A stretch of DNA of 64,000 nucleotides, from positions 248,001-312,000 of the forward strand of contig NZ_JAVAMO010000002.1 of NCBI RefSeq assembly GCF_030758345.1. The letters run 5' to 3'. A program made the position numbers and the translations under genes. Under the pieces are notes generated by a model that saw only the letters and a program-made list of their open reading frames with translations, was not told where the DNA came from and did no database searches. This DNA comes from Ruegeria discodermiae (GTDB lineage Bacteria; Pseudomonadota; Alphaproteobacteria; Rhodobacterales; Rhodobacteraceae). Each line of letters opens with the position of its first letter. The first letter of the stretch is position 1. Of this stretch, positions 42,331 through 50,793 are shown piece after piece.

Positions 42331-43827
42331 CTAAGCGCCTTTTTCTGATGGCAGCTTCGAAACAAGTCGCAGAGAGACCGAAAGCCCTTCGAGCTGATAG
42401 TGCGGTCGCAGGAAGAATTTCGAGGTATAATAGCCCGGATTTCCTTCCACGTCCTCAACCACAACCTCGGCCGATGCGAGCGGTTTGCGCGCCTTTTCGG
42501 ACTCAGCCGAGATGTCAGCGTTGAAGTCGACATACTGGTTGATCCAGTCCTGCAGCCACGACTGCATGTCGTCACGGCTTTTGAAGGACCCGACTTTGTC
42601 GCGCACCATGCACTTGAGGTAATGCGCAAAGCGGCAGGTCGCGAAGAGATACGGAAGCCGTGCCGCCAGGTTGGCGTTTGCGGTGGCATCCGGATCGTCA
42701 TACTCCGCCGGTTTGTGCAGCGACTGCGCTCCGATAAAGGCCGCCGTGTCGGTGTTCTTGCGGTGGATCAGGGGCATCATGCCGTTCTTGGCCAGTTCCG
42801 CCTCGCGCCGGTCCGAGATTGCGATCTCGGTGGGGCATTTCATGTCCACGCCGCCATCATCGGTCGGGAAGGTATGCGCGGGCAAGTTCTCCAGCGCGCC
42901 GCCCGATTCCACGCCGCGAATACGCGAGCACCAGCCGTATTCCTTGAAGGACCGGTTGATATTGACCGCCATGCCATAGGCCGCGTTCACCCAGCCGTAT
43001 TTGCTGCTGTCCGACCCGTCTGTGTCTTCCTCAAAGGCAAATTCCTCGACCGGTTCGGTCTTGGCGCCATAGGGCAGACGGCCCAGGAAGCGGGGCATCG
43101 CCAGACCGACATATTTGGAATCCTCGCTGTCGCGGAGCGACCGCCAAGCGGCATATTCTGGGGTCTGGAAGATCTTGGTCAGATCGCGCGGGTTGGCCAG
43201 TTCCGACCAGCTGTCCATCTGGAACAGGGTCGGCTTGGCACCGGTGATCAGCGGTGCATGGGCTGCGGCTGCGATCTTGGACATCTCGCCCAGCAGCTCG
43301 ATATCCTGCGGGGAGTGGTCGAAATGATAATCCGCCACCAGCGTGCCATAAGGCTCGCCACCCATCTGACCGAATTCCTCTTCGTAGAGCTTCTTGAAGA
43401 TCGGTGACTGGTCCCAGGCGGTGCCTTTGAACTTGCGCAGGGTCTTGTGCATGTCCTTCTTGGAACAGTTCAAGACCCGGATCTTGAGCATCTCGTCGGT
43501 TTCGGTGTTGTTCACCAGATAATGCAGACCCCGCCACGCGCTTTCCATCTGCTGGAATTCTTCGTGGTGCAGGATCAGGTTGACCTGTTCGGTCAGCTTC
43601 TGGTCGATTTCAGCGATGATGCTTTCGATCGAGCGCAGCGCATCATCCGAGATCAGCGCGGTATTGGCCAGCGCCTGCTCGGCCAGGGTCTTGACCGCGC
43701 TTTCAACGGCGGTTTTTGCCTGATCAGATTTCGGACGGAATTCCTTGGTCAGCAGCGCTTCGAATTCGGATGATCCAAACGCGGTTGCGCCTTCGGCGGC
43801 TTCGACCTGGGCTTCTTCTTCGGCCAT
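42331..43827 (-). CDS. tssC: T6SS sheath large subunit TssC
   Basis: Canonical contractile sheath large subunit, 498 residues. Typical TssC sequence: LILHHEEFQQMESAWRGLHY, FGQMGGEPYGTLVADYHFDH, FLGRLPYGAKTEPVEEF, and the C-terminal region with PGYYTSKFFLRPHYQLEGL that forms the sheath outer part. The complete C-terminus distinguishes it from the TssC-like part of the giant fusion, which stops before this region. The gene starts 3 bp after tssB. Confidence 0.96.
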   Translation of the reverse strand: MAEEEAQVEAAEGATAFGSSEFEALLTKEFRPKSDQAKTAVESAVKTLAEQALANTALISDDALRSIESIIAEIDQKLTEQVNLILHHEEFQQMESAWRGLHYLVNNTETDEMLKIRVLNCSKKDMHKTLRKFKGTAWDQSPIFKKLYEEEFGQMGGEPYGTLVADYHFDHSPQDIELLGEMSKIAAAAHAPLITGAKPTLFQMDSWSELANPRDLTKIFQTPEYAAWRSLRDSEDSKYVGLAMPRFLGRLPYGAKTEPVEEFAFEEDTDGSDSSKYGWVNAAYGMAVNINRSFKEYGWCSRIRGVESGGALENLPAHTFPTDDGGVDMKCPTEIAISDRREAELAKNGMMPLIHRKNTDTAAFIGAQSLHKPAEYDDPDATANANLAARLPYLFATCRFAHYLKCMVRDKVGSFKSRDDMQSWLQDWINQYVDFNADISAESEKARKPLASAEVVVEDVEGNPGYYTSKFFLRPHYQLEGLSVSLRLVSKLPSEKGA

Positions 43828-43830
43828 CTC

Positions 43831-44346
43831 TTACTCCTCCTCGGCGGCGTCATCGCCCGGCTTGGGCTGGGCTGCCAGTGTCTTGAGCAGGCTCGGGTCC
43901 TGCATGATCTTGGAAATCAGGTCCTCGGCCCCGGTCTTGCCGTCCATATAGGTCATCAGGTTGGACAGCTGGGTGCGGGCATCGAGTAGCTCTTTCAGCG
44001 GCTCAACTTTGGCGGCAATCGCTGCGGGGCTGAAATCATCCATCGATTCAAAGGTGATATCGACGGCCATATTGCCTTCGCCTGTCAGGGTGTTGGGCAC
44101 GGTGAACGCAGCGCGAGGCGCCAGCGCCTTCATCCGGTCATCGAAATTGTCGACATCGATCTCAAGGAATTTGCGGTCGGCCACGGCGGGCTGTTCCACC
44201 TCGGATTTGCCGGCAAGATCGCTCATTACGCCCATCACGAAGGGCAGTTGAACCTTCTTCTCGGCACCGTAGAGTTCGACATCATATTCGATCTGAACCC
44301 TTGGCGCCCGATTGCGGGCTATGAATTTCTGTGAACTACCGGCCAT
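43831..44346 (-). CDS. tssB: T6SS sheath small subunit TssB
   Basis: Canonical sheath small subunit, 171 residues. It carries RAPRVQIEYDVELYGAEKKV and PFVMGVMSDLAGKS, the family signature, and a C-terminal helix (DLISKIMQDPSLLKTLAAQ) with an acidic end. It is about four-fifths identical by eye to residues 1-160 of the giant fusion at 23534-29344, so the two derive from a recent duplication. Confidence 0.96.
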   Translation of the reverse strand: MAGSSQKFIARNRAPRVQIEYDVELYGAEKKVQLPFVMGVMSDLAGKSEVEQPAVADRKFLEIDVDNFDDRMKALAPRAAFTVPNTLTGEGNMAVDITFESMDDFSPAAIAAKVEPLKELLDARTQLSNLMTYMDGKTGAEDLISKIMQDPSLLKTLAAQPKPGDDAAEEE

Positions 44347-44411
44347 GTCTGAGCCTCCTCAATTCTTCATCCGTTCTGTTTCACTGTCCGGGGCGAGCAT
44401 GGCCCGACCGG

Positions 44412-45452
44412 TCAATAATCGTAATCGTCACTGCCTTTGATACCGCCGATGCGGCGCACTTCGGACAGGCCCTCTTTGGCCATGTCTTCAATGATGGTCA
44501 GGAAATCGGCGCTGACCAGCCGCTTGGCGCGATCAAGCAGGATCGGCACCGGGCTGGAGGGTTCCGTGCGCGCGTAATAATCCATGATACGGTCTAACAT
44601 CATGGTTACATCCGCGGGCGAGTTGATCGCCCCGCCTCTGCCGCCACCTGACGGCGCAGGGGCCGCACCACCACCTGCAGCAGGGGCGTCAGCGGCGTCA
44701 TCCGCCGCGTCGGAGGGCACCTCGGCGCCGGAATGCTTGGCCAGCGCGCGCTGCAATTTCTTCAGCGTGTCTTTGAGCGGGTCAAGCGTCGGCCCCTCGC
44801 CGGGGGTGTTTTCCACGAACACGTTGTCGATGGCGTCCACATCCTCAAGCGCGGCATTCACCGCCGCGAGATTGGCTTCAAGAACCTCGTCATCGGTGTC
44901 CTGAAACGCTGCCGAAACCCCAGCCGCATCGGGCACGTCGTCCAGATCAGGCGGCATGTTCGCGGTGCCCTCGGCCACTTCGATATGGCGCAGGGTCATC
45001 CGCCCGAACATGCGGCTGTCGGTCAGTGCCGTGCGGCGCAGGGCGCGCAGCACCCGGTCCGACCCGGCGATCCCGGCCACCGCGTTTATCCGCATCGTGG
45101 CGTCGCCATCATCCTCGTCCAGCTCGGGATGGCAGCTGTCCCAATACTCCTCCAGCAAGGCACGTAGGTATTTGGTGACATCGGCGAACTCGGTCAGGCC
45201 CTTGGTGTTCAGCACCGCTTCGGCCAGAAACACACCGGCACGAATGTCATGGCTCTGCTCCATGACCGCCAGTGCCTTGTCGCGCACATCGCCCCAGTCC
45301 TGCTCCTGAGCTTCCTTGACCTCGTCGCCCATCTGCTGCTCTTCGCCGGGCTGCGCCGCCAGTTCCAGGTCTGTGAAGGCCGGGTCGTATTCTAGGTTTT
45401 CGCCGCTTGGCGGATTTGCATCCCGTGGTTCGAGATAGGCAGCAAGATCCAT
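44412..45452 (-). CDS. tssA: T6SS protein TssA (ImpA N-terminal domain)
   Basis: First gene of the minus-strand unit, 346 residues. The N-terminal ImpA domain is visible at about residues 1-140 (DANPPSGENLEYDPAFTDLE, then WGDVRDKALAVMEQSHDIRA and TKYLRALLEEYWDSCHPELD). A variable Pro/Ala/Gly linker and a C-terminal helical segment (MMLDRIMDYYARTEPSSPVP) follow. TssA coordinates tube and sheath assembly. It is divergent from the plus-strand unit at 45602 across 149 bp that must hold both promoters. Confidence 0.92.
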   Translation of the reverse strand: MDLAAYLEPRDANPPSGENLEYDPAFTDLELAAQPGEEQQMGDEVKEAQEQDWGDVRDKALAVMEQSHDIRAGVFLAEAVLNTKGLTEFADVTKYLRALLEEYWDSCHPELDEDDGDATMRINAVAGIAGSDRVLRALRRTALTDSRMFGRMTLRHIEVAEGTANMPPDLDDVPDAAGVSAAFQDTDDEVLEANLAAVNAALEDVDAIDNVFVENTPGEGPTLDPLKDTLKKLQRALAKHSGAEVPSDAADDAADAPAAGGGAAPAPSGGGRGGAINSPADVTMMLDRIMDYYARTEPSSPVPILLDRAKRLVSADFLTIIEDMAKEGLSEVRRIGGIKGSDDYDY

Positions 45453-45601
45453 TTTAGCTCCGCTGGATTCTTTATTCTTCGCGCCACCAGTTGCCCCTTC
45501 GGGTTGTATCCGAATTGGCCCTATGACCTCCTGTCTTGACGAACAGTCAGCCTTATAGTCTGGTCAAAGTCAAACTGATTATTTCGGCGGGACCCATTGC
45601 C

Positions 45602-46618
45602 ATGGCAACACAGGCGATCGACGGCGCGGCGCTGCGCCAGATGGTGAATCTTGCCAGAAAGCAGAGCATCAGCTTTGCGTTCTGCCCCGGCAGCAAGAAT
45701 GACGATGTGCTGCTGCTGGACAAACGGCAGCCGCCTGCCGCGCTGGCAAAGGACGCAAAGAAGATCGGCTCAACCCCGAAAACCGCCTTTGGCCGCATGA
45801 ATGCGGACGCCAAAACGGTGTGGCTGGAGTGCGAAAGCGCCCTGCCCAACCTGGCTAAGAGCATCCGGAAGTACCTGAAGGATAACGGTGTTTCCACCGA
45901 CGTACAGATGGCGGACGGCGCCGCGCCCGCGCCTGATTCAGAACAGGACACCCCTGCCCCGCAGGATGCGAGCGCTGCGCCAGAGGCGAAGCCGGGGGTC
46001 GATAAAACGGCGCAGAGGGCCCTCTCCCAGGAGTTGAAAGACGCTGTGATGAAGGCCGCGCGCGTCGGACCGGACGCGCAACGCCTTGCGGCAGCGGCGG
46101 CCAAACAGATCGCGGCACAGATCAAGCGCAATGAACTGGAAGCGGCGCGCACCGCGCTGTCCGAGCTTGCCAGCCGCATTCGTGGCACGCAGGCCACATC
46201 CTCCGAACAAACTGCCCCAAAATCCGCCCCGCCCGATCTGGCCACCGCCCGTCGGGACTGGGCAAGTGCGCGCAAAGCGGCGGCAGGCGATGTTCGCGCA
46301 TTGGTCGCAGGCGTGAAAAAGGCCATTTCCGACGCGGAGGGGCTGGGTCATGCCCCGCGCGAGATCGCCAAGCTGGTGCGGCCGGCCCGACAACTGGACT
46401 CGCGGCTCGATACGCTGCTGGCGCAAATCGAAAAGGCGGGGTCCCCAGCCGAGCGGCAAAAGCTGACACAGGCCGCGCAACGTCAGATCGGTAGCCATGT
46501 CGGGCTGATGAACACGGCCTTCTTCAAGGCGGTGGATCAGAGCGGCTTTGCCGAAACCAATATCCGCGCAACGGTTCTGGGATCGCTGCGCAAGGTGAAC
46601 AAGGCGATCCGGGGCTAG
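45602..46618 (+). CDS. Ala/Lys-rich helical protein heading the divergent T6SS unit, unknown
   Basis: Unrecognised protein of 338 residues from MATQAIDGAALRQMVNLARK. The preceding GGGAC is a weak ribosome site, and a TTG at 45536 would add 22 residues. It is cytoplasmic in appearance (no signal). The N-terminal domain (about 5-100: FAFCPGSKNDDVLLLDKRQP, ESALPNLAKSIRKYLKDNG) is followed by a Pro/Ala linker and two long helical regions (about 150-205 and 225-338). It is the first gene of the unit that includes the ExbBD/TonB-like genes and is divergent from tssA. Function unknown; regulator, assembly factor or effector all possible. Confidence 0.72.
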   Translation: MATQAIDGAALRQMVNLARKQSISFAFCPGSKNDDVLLLDKRQPPAALAKDAKKIGSTPKTAFGRMNADAKTVWLECESALPNLAKSIRKYLKDNGVSTDVQMADGAAPAPDSEQDTPAPQDASAAPEAKPGVDKTAQRALSQELKDAVMKAARVGPDAQRLAAAAAKQIAAQIKRNELEAARTALSELASRIRGTQATSSEQTAPKSAPPDLATARRDWASARKAAAGDVRALVAGVKKAISDAEGLGHAPREIAKLVRPARQLDSRLDTLLAQIEKAGSPAERQKLTQAAQRQIGSHVGLMNTAFFKAVDQSGFAETNIRATVLGSLRKVNKAIRG

Positions 46619-46643
46619 ACCCGAAACGCCGGAGGGAGGAAAC

Positions 46644-47069
46644 ATGATCAAAACACTGCTGCGATCCGCATTCTGTACGGCGCTGGCGCTCTGTGCCGGG
46701 ATGGCCCAGGCGGAGGAGGGCAAGCTGACCGTGCAGCTCAACAAGTTCGAGCCGACCGAAGGTGGCGGCTGCCGGGCGTTTTTCCTGTTCCAGAACCAGA
46801 CCGAAAACAGTTTCGAAGGGTTCGAGATGTCGCTCGCCATTCTCGATGGCAATGGCGTGATCGATCGGCTGCTGAGCATCGATGCCGCTCCCCTGCCCGT
46901 CAGCCGCACGGTGCTGAAACTGTTCGAGATCCCGCAGATCAGCTGCGACAATGTCTCGGAGATTCTGCTGCATGACCTGCCGGTCTGCAAACCACAGAAT
47001 GCTGAGCCGATCGACTGTTTCCCGATCCTTGCGCTGGACAGCAAGACCAGCGCTACGCTGGCGCAATAA
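46644..47069 (+). CDS. Exported small protein with conserved cysteines, unknown
   Basis: Protein of 141 residues with a Sec signal peptide (MIKTLLRSAFCTALALCAGM, cleavage near AQAEEG). The mature chain has an immunoglobulin-like beta pattern (KLTVQLNKFEPTEGGGCRAF, FEGFEMSLAILDGNGVI) and cysteines at CRAFF, SCDNV, VCKPQ and DCFPI, likely two disulfides. A good GGAGGGAGG ribosome site precedes it. It is periplasmic and directly upstream of the ExbB-like gene by 3 bp, so it probably works with that module. No named function recognised. Confidence 0.75.
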   Translation: MIKTLLRSAFCTALALCAGMAQAEEGKLTVQLNKFEPTEGGGCRAFFLFQNQTENSFEGFEMSLAILDGNGVIDRLLSIDAAPLPVSRTVLKLFEIPQISCDNVSEILLHDLPVCKPQNAEPIDCFPILALDSKTSATLAQ

Positions 47070-47072
47070 GCG

Positions 47073-47690
47073 ATGCCTGGTTTCGACAATCTCGGCACCG
47101 GCGGGCCGATCATTGCGCTATTGGCGGTGATGTCGCTGTTTTCGCTGGCGCTGATTGCGGTCAAGACCCTGCGCCTGATGCCCGTCACCTCGGGCCGCGC
47201 GGCGCGGGATCAGGCGCTGGCGGATTGGGCCAAGGGCGACAAGACGCAGGCCCAGACGCAGGTCGCCGCGGGCCGCGCGCCTGCCGATCGGGTCTGCGCC
47301 TACGCGATGCAATCGCTGATCGACGGGTTCAAGGGACCTGGGCTGATGACCGAATTGACCCGGCGCGGCAATGAGGAATTTGCCGCGATGAATGCGATGA
47401 TCCGTATGCTGGAGCTAATCGCCATGATCGCTCCGCTGCTTGGGCTGCTGGGCACCGTGACCGGCATGATCCAATCCTTTCAGGAGTTGGAGCTGGCTGA
47501 GGGCTCGGCCAATGCCTCCGTGCTGGCAGGCGGCATCTGGCAGGCGCTGCTGACCACGGCCGCTGGTCTGCTGGTCGCTATTCCGGCCGCTGTGGGGGCC
47601 TCGCTCCTGTCGGGACGCGCCGAGCGCGGCGCGCAAGCCATCGAGAATGTCGTCGGTCGCCTGATGGTCATCGAGGAACGCGCTGCCTGA
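47073..47690 (+). CDS. MotA/TolQ/ExbB-type proton channel protein
   Basis: Inner-membrane proton-channel subunit, 205 residues. The first membrane helix (IIALLAVMSLFSLALIAV), a cytoplasmic helical loop, and the ExbB/TolQ core (MIRMLELIAMIAPLLGLLGT and GMIQSF, then GGIWQALLTTAAGLLVAIPA) are clear. It pairs with two ExbD/TolR-like genes directly downstream. The module uses proton motive force to drive a periplasm-spanning partner, here probably the TonB-like DUF4384 protein encoded next. Confidence 0.92.
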   Translation: MPGFDNLGTGGPIIALLAVMSLFSLALIAVKTLRLMPVTSGRAARDQALADWAKGDKTQAQTQVAAGRAPADRVCAYAMQSLIDGFKGPGLMTELTRRGNEEFAAMNAMIRMLELIAMIAPLLGLLGTVTGMIQSFQELELAEGSANASVLAGGIWQALLTTAAGLLVAIPAAVGASLLSGRAERGAQAIENVVGRLMVIEERAA

Positions 47691-47701
47691 AGGGAAACGC
47701 C

Positions 47702-48133
47702 ATGTCAGGTGATCTCAGCCTGCGTCGACCAAAACCGCCCCGCGCGCTGATCTCGCTGGTGCCAATGATCGACGTCATGCTGATTCTGCTGGTCTTTTTC
47801 ATGGTCACTTCGACCTATCTGAACCTCGACATGATCCCAGCGCTGGCGCAGCGCGACGCGCCCGCGCCGGTGCAGGCGGCCTCGGATACCCCGGCAGGGG
47901 TGCTACTGATCCGTCTCGGCGCGGATGGCCAGCCGGTGCTGCGCGGTCAGGCCTTTGAAGCAGAGGCCCTGGCAGAGCTGCTGAGCGCCCGGTTGAGTGA
48001 CGCGCCCGGCCTGCAGGTCATCATCCTGCCCACCGGCTCTGCCCGGATGCAGGCGCTGGTCTCGCTGATGGATCTGGTCACGCAATCGGGCGTGCGTGAA
48101 ATGCGCGTCGTCCGTTTGGAGGCGGCGCAATGA
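47702..48133 (+). CDS. ExbD/TolR-type protein 1
   Basis: Inner-membrane protein of 143 residues with one transmembrane helix that bears the proton-binding aspartate (SLVPMIDVMLILLVFFMVTS). A periplasmic domain follows (GVLLIRLGADGQPVL, VIILPTGSARMQALVSLMDL). It is coupled to the second ExbD gene by ATGA overlap. Confidence 0.92.
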   Translation: MSGDLSLRRPKPPRALISLVPMIDVMLILLVFFMVTSTYLNLDMIPALAQRDAPAPVQAASDTPAGVLLIRLGADGQPVLRGQAFEAEALAELLSARLSDAPGLQVIILPTGSARMQALVSLMDLVTQSGVREMRVVRLEAAQ

Positions 48134-48540
48134 GGATCGCCCGCCCGCCCCCACGCACCCAGCCGGAGACGATCATCGCCCTGATCGACGTGGTGTTCTT
48201 TCTGCTGGTCTTCTTCATGCTGATCGGCCGGATGGACGCTACCGCGCCTTTTGATGTCACGCCTCCCACAGGCACCACCGGCAGCGATATGCCTGCAGGT
48301 GGCGTGACGCTTTCGGTCAGCGCCGTGGGCGAACTGGCGCTGGATGGCGTGACGGTCGATTTTATGTTGGCAGAGCAACAGGTCGCGGCCCGGCTGGCCG
48401 ATCAACCCGACAGCCTGATCCGCATCAACGCCCATCGCGACGCCGAGCTGCGCCGGGTTCTGCCGCTGATCGCACGTTTCGAGGCGATGGGCGCCAATGA
48501 GGTCGTGCTGGTGGTGACGCCACCCAAGGCCAGCCCGTGA
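48130..48540 (+). CDS. ExbD/TolR-type protein 2
   Basis: Second ExbD/TolR-like protein, 136 residues, with its own aspartate-bearing helix (TIIALIDVVFFLLVFFMLIG) and periplasmic domain (LSVSAVGELALDGVTVDF, VLPLIARFEAMGANEVVLVV). Two different ExbD-like subunits next to one ExbB-like gene suggest a heteromeric motor, as in some ExbB-ExbD-ExbD systems. It overlaps both neighbours by 4 bp. Confidence 0.92.
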   Translation: MRIARPPPRTQPETIIALIDVVFFLLVFFMLIGRMDATAPFDVTPPTGTTGSDMPAGGVTLSVSAVGELALDGVTVDFMLAEQQVAARLADQPDSLIRINAHRDAELRRVLPLIARFEAMGANEVVLVVTPPKASP

Positions 48541-49982
48541 CGCGCAACCCGCTCATATGGCTGGCCGGCATCGCGATCTCGCTGGCTGCGCATCTGGCGG
48601 TTGGCGCCGTGCTGCTCTGGTCGCTAGAGCCTGAGACCATGCCGGAGCAACCCGTGCCGGAAAGCCGAATGCAGCTTGCGGCCTATCAGGTCGAACGCAG
48701 CGAAGCCCGGCCCGCGATCCTGGACAGCGAGACCGCCAGCGCTGAGGACGCCAACGGCGCGCGGCTGGGCCTAGGCGCAATCCCAAGGTCTCGGGCCGAG
48801 GCGGTCGCCCTGCCTTCCGAGCCCACCCCGGTGGCAGAGGCGCCTTCCCCCATCCTGCAAGCCAGCGAAACACGCGGCGAAGCAATCGCCAACAGCGAGG
48901 CAGAGGTCGCCGCCCTCTCCGCCACGCCTGCCCCTTCTGCCAGCCTCACCACAACCGCCCCACAAGCGGAACGCCTCGCAAGTGCCACCGCATCCGATCA
49001 AAGCGAAGCCGTGGCGCTGGCCGTCCTGCCCGCCGACCAGCGTCTAACCACCAGCCCGGCAGAAACCGAGCCCGTGACCCTTGCCGCGCCCGCTACGACA
49101 AAGCTCGCCGAGGCATCGGCGGTCCCGGTCGCCTTGACTCAGGCTGCAGCGGAGGTGACGCGCGCCAAGGCGGCGCTGGCCTTCAGCGGATCGGGGGATG
49201 GCCCGGTTGATCCGGTCTCGCTGGCCGCCTTCCAGAGCTTCATGGCCTCAGAAGATGCGGGCGATGCGGCAGCCGAGCTGCGCGACGGCATCGCGGGTAT
49301 TCTGACGCAAATCCCCTGCGCGCGGATGCAGGTGCAGTTCGAGCCGGAGACCAACACGCTGCAACTGGTCGGTCATGTGCCCGACGCGGACATGCGCGCG
49401 CCCGTGCTGGAAGCACTGCGGGCGCAAATGGGGGCGGATATCGCTGTCGCCGATACGCTGCTGATCCTGCCGCGCCCGCAATGTGGCGCACTGACTGGCA
49501 TCGCCGGTGTCGGTCTGCCGCAATCCACCGACCAGATCACCAACCCGCTGCTGGTAGGCGAGGATACCCATGCCCGCGAGTTCCGCTACACCGAGGGCCA
49601 GCAGTTGATCCTCGACCTGACCGCGCCGGATTATGACGCCTATGTCTATGTCGATTACTTCGACGCCAAGGGGCAGGTCATCCACCTCAGCCCCAATGAC
49701 AGCGTGCCGCTGGCCCTGGCCGAGGCCAAATCCGCTCTGCGCGTGGGGGCTGAACGCCCGGGCGATCCGGGCCTCTATATCACCATCGGGCCACCCTACG
49801 GGCAGGAGATCGCGGTGGCCTTCGCCGCCTCACAACCGCTCTACGACGAGGCGCGACCTCTGGTAGAACCGGCCGAGCCTTATCTTAGCTGGATGAAGGC
49901 ACAAGTGGCTGACGCCCGCGCAGCCAACCCGGATTTCAAGGGCGAATGGGTCTATTTCTTCGTCACGACCGCCGCGCAATAA
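48537..49982 (+). CDS. TonB-like membrane protein with DUF4384-like C-terminal domain
   Basis: Protein of 481 residues. A single N-terminal membrane anchor (LAGIAISLAAHLAVGAVLLW) is followed by a long Ala/Pro/Glu-rich periplasmic spacer (about 40-210) like that of TonB or TolA. A middle domain follows (about 215-325, CARMQVQFEPETNTLQLVGH), and a C-terminal DUF4384-like domain (about 345-481: YTEGQQLILDLTAPDYDAYV, VIHLSPNDSVPLALA, EWVYFFVTT). It is coupled by overlap to the ExbD genes and looks like the force-transmitting partner of that motor. It is a candidate link between the inner membrane and the envelope in this T6SS. Confidence 0.82.
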   Translation: MTRNPLIWLAGIAISLAAHLAVGAVLLWSLEPETMPEQPVPESRMQLAAYQVERSEARPAILDSETASAEDANGARLGLGAIPRSRAEAVALPSEPTPVAEAPSPILQASETRGEAIANSEAEVAALSATPAPSASLTTTAPQAERLASATASDQSEAVALAVLPADQRLTTSPAETEPVTLAAPATTKLAEASAVPVALTQAAAEVTRAKAALAFSGSGDGPVDPVSLAAFQSFMASEDAGDAAAELRDGIAGILTQIPCARMQVQFEPETNTLQLVGHVPDADMRAPVLEALRAQMGADIAVADTLLILPRPQCGALTGIAGVGLPQSTDQITNPLLVGEDTHAREFRYTEGQQLILDLTAPDYDAYVYVDYFDAKGQVIHLSPNDSVPLALAEAKSALRVGAERPGDPGLYITIGPPYGQEIAVAFAASQPLYDEARPLVEPAEPYLSWMKAQVADARAANPDFKGEWVYFFVTTAAQ

Positions 49983-50034
49983 CCTGCCCCTTGCCCTGAC
50001 CGGCGGCGATGCTACGGTCGCCTTGCCCAACCGT

Positions 50035-50388
50035 ATGGAGATTGCCGTGGCCCGCTTTGTTTCCTTGCTCGCCTTGAGTTGCACCATCGCCGGTTGCACG
50101 GCCCCGCCGCCAACGGCGGGTGGTGGCAACAGCCCCGCCACCCAGGCCAGCGCAGTTGCCCAAGACGGCATGCTTGAAGTTTCGGACGGCGCCAGCCTGT
50201 GCCGCGGAGAATATGACCCCACCGAACTGTCAAAATCCCTGCAAATCGCGCTGCAATGCGATGACGGCAGAACCGGCACCGCCAGCCTCACTGCCAGCGC
50301 GGACCAGACAGCGGGCTCGGGAATCGTATCCCTGAGCGATGGCACTCAATGGGAGTTCCTGTTCGGCCGCGCGACCGAATTGATCTAA
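50035..50388 (+). CDS. Small putative lipoprotein at end of the ExbBD/TonB-like unit
   Basis: Protein of 117 residues from MEIAVARFVSLLALSCTIAG with a lipobox IAGC (cysteine at about residue 21); start could also be the GTG four codons later. The mature part is Pro/Gly/Ala-rich then a small beta-rich domain (GMLEVSDGASLCRGEYDPTE, SGIVSLSDGTQWEFLFGRA). It follows the TonB-like gene by 52 bp on the same strand. Position and lipidation invite comparison with TssJ, but no TssJ sequence pattern is seen. Confidence 0.7.
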   Translation: MEIAVARFVSLLALSCTIAGCTAPPPTAGGGNSPATQASAVAQDGMLEVSDGASLCRGEYDPTELSKSLQIALQCDDGRTGTASLTASADQTAGSGIVSLSDGTQWEFLFGRATELI

Positions 50389-50673
50389 CGCCATTTAACG
50401 CTGACGCTCGTAGATGCCACCCTATGCAGTTTTGGTCTGCGGCGTCTGCCCAGCTTTGCATCCCACCGGCAAAGAAATTGCTCGCTGACTAGTGACCCTG
50501 GCAACATACTCAGGGGCCCGAAACTTCAGATGGCTGGCCTCCCTGATCACGTTTGTTGTCGCAACACACATCTCAGCACCTAGATCGCCGGTTGAGGATT
50601 TCCGATCCCACTCATTATGTCCCGGCTGTGCAGTCTTTCGACTGCGCTGCGATGCACACCGTTTTGAGCGGAG
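50389..50673. other. Intergenic stretch without a recognisable gene
   Basis: No convincing gene, RNA or strong hairpin is seen here. Short readings on both strands lack ribosome sites or family patterns. The stretch marks the transition from the T6SS unit into decayed DNA. Confidence 0.5.
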
Positions 50674-50793
50674 GTGAGCTTGAGACCGCGCACCCGATGC
50701 CACAAATCATTCAGTGACAGACCTATTAGTTTGGCCCATCGATTAGCTGCTTACCCACTTCGCCAAGGGGGGCAGGATGAGGACATATTATCG

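Noticed and set aside
46644-49982. ExbB-ExbD-TonB genes as an iron-siderophore energiser
   Set aside because: No TonB-dependent receptor or siderophore gene is nearby and the TonB-like protein ends in a DUF4384-like domain; association with the T6SS is the better reading.
50422-50703. A minus-strand frame of 93 residues in the gap after the lipoprotein gene
   Set aside because: No ribosome site, no family pattern and composition unlike the surrounding genes.
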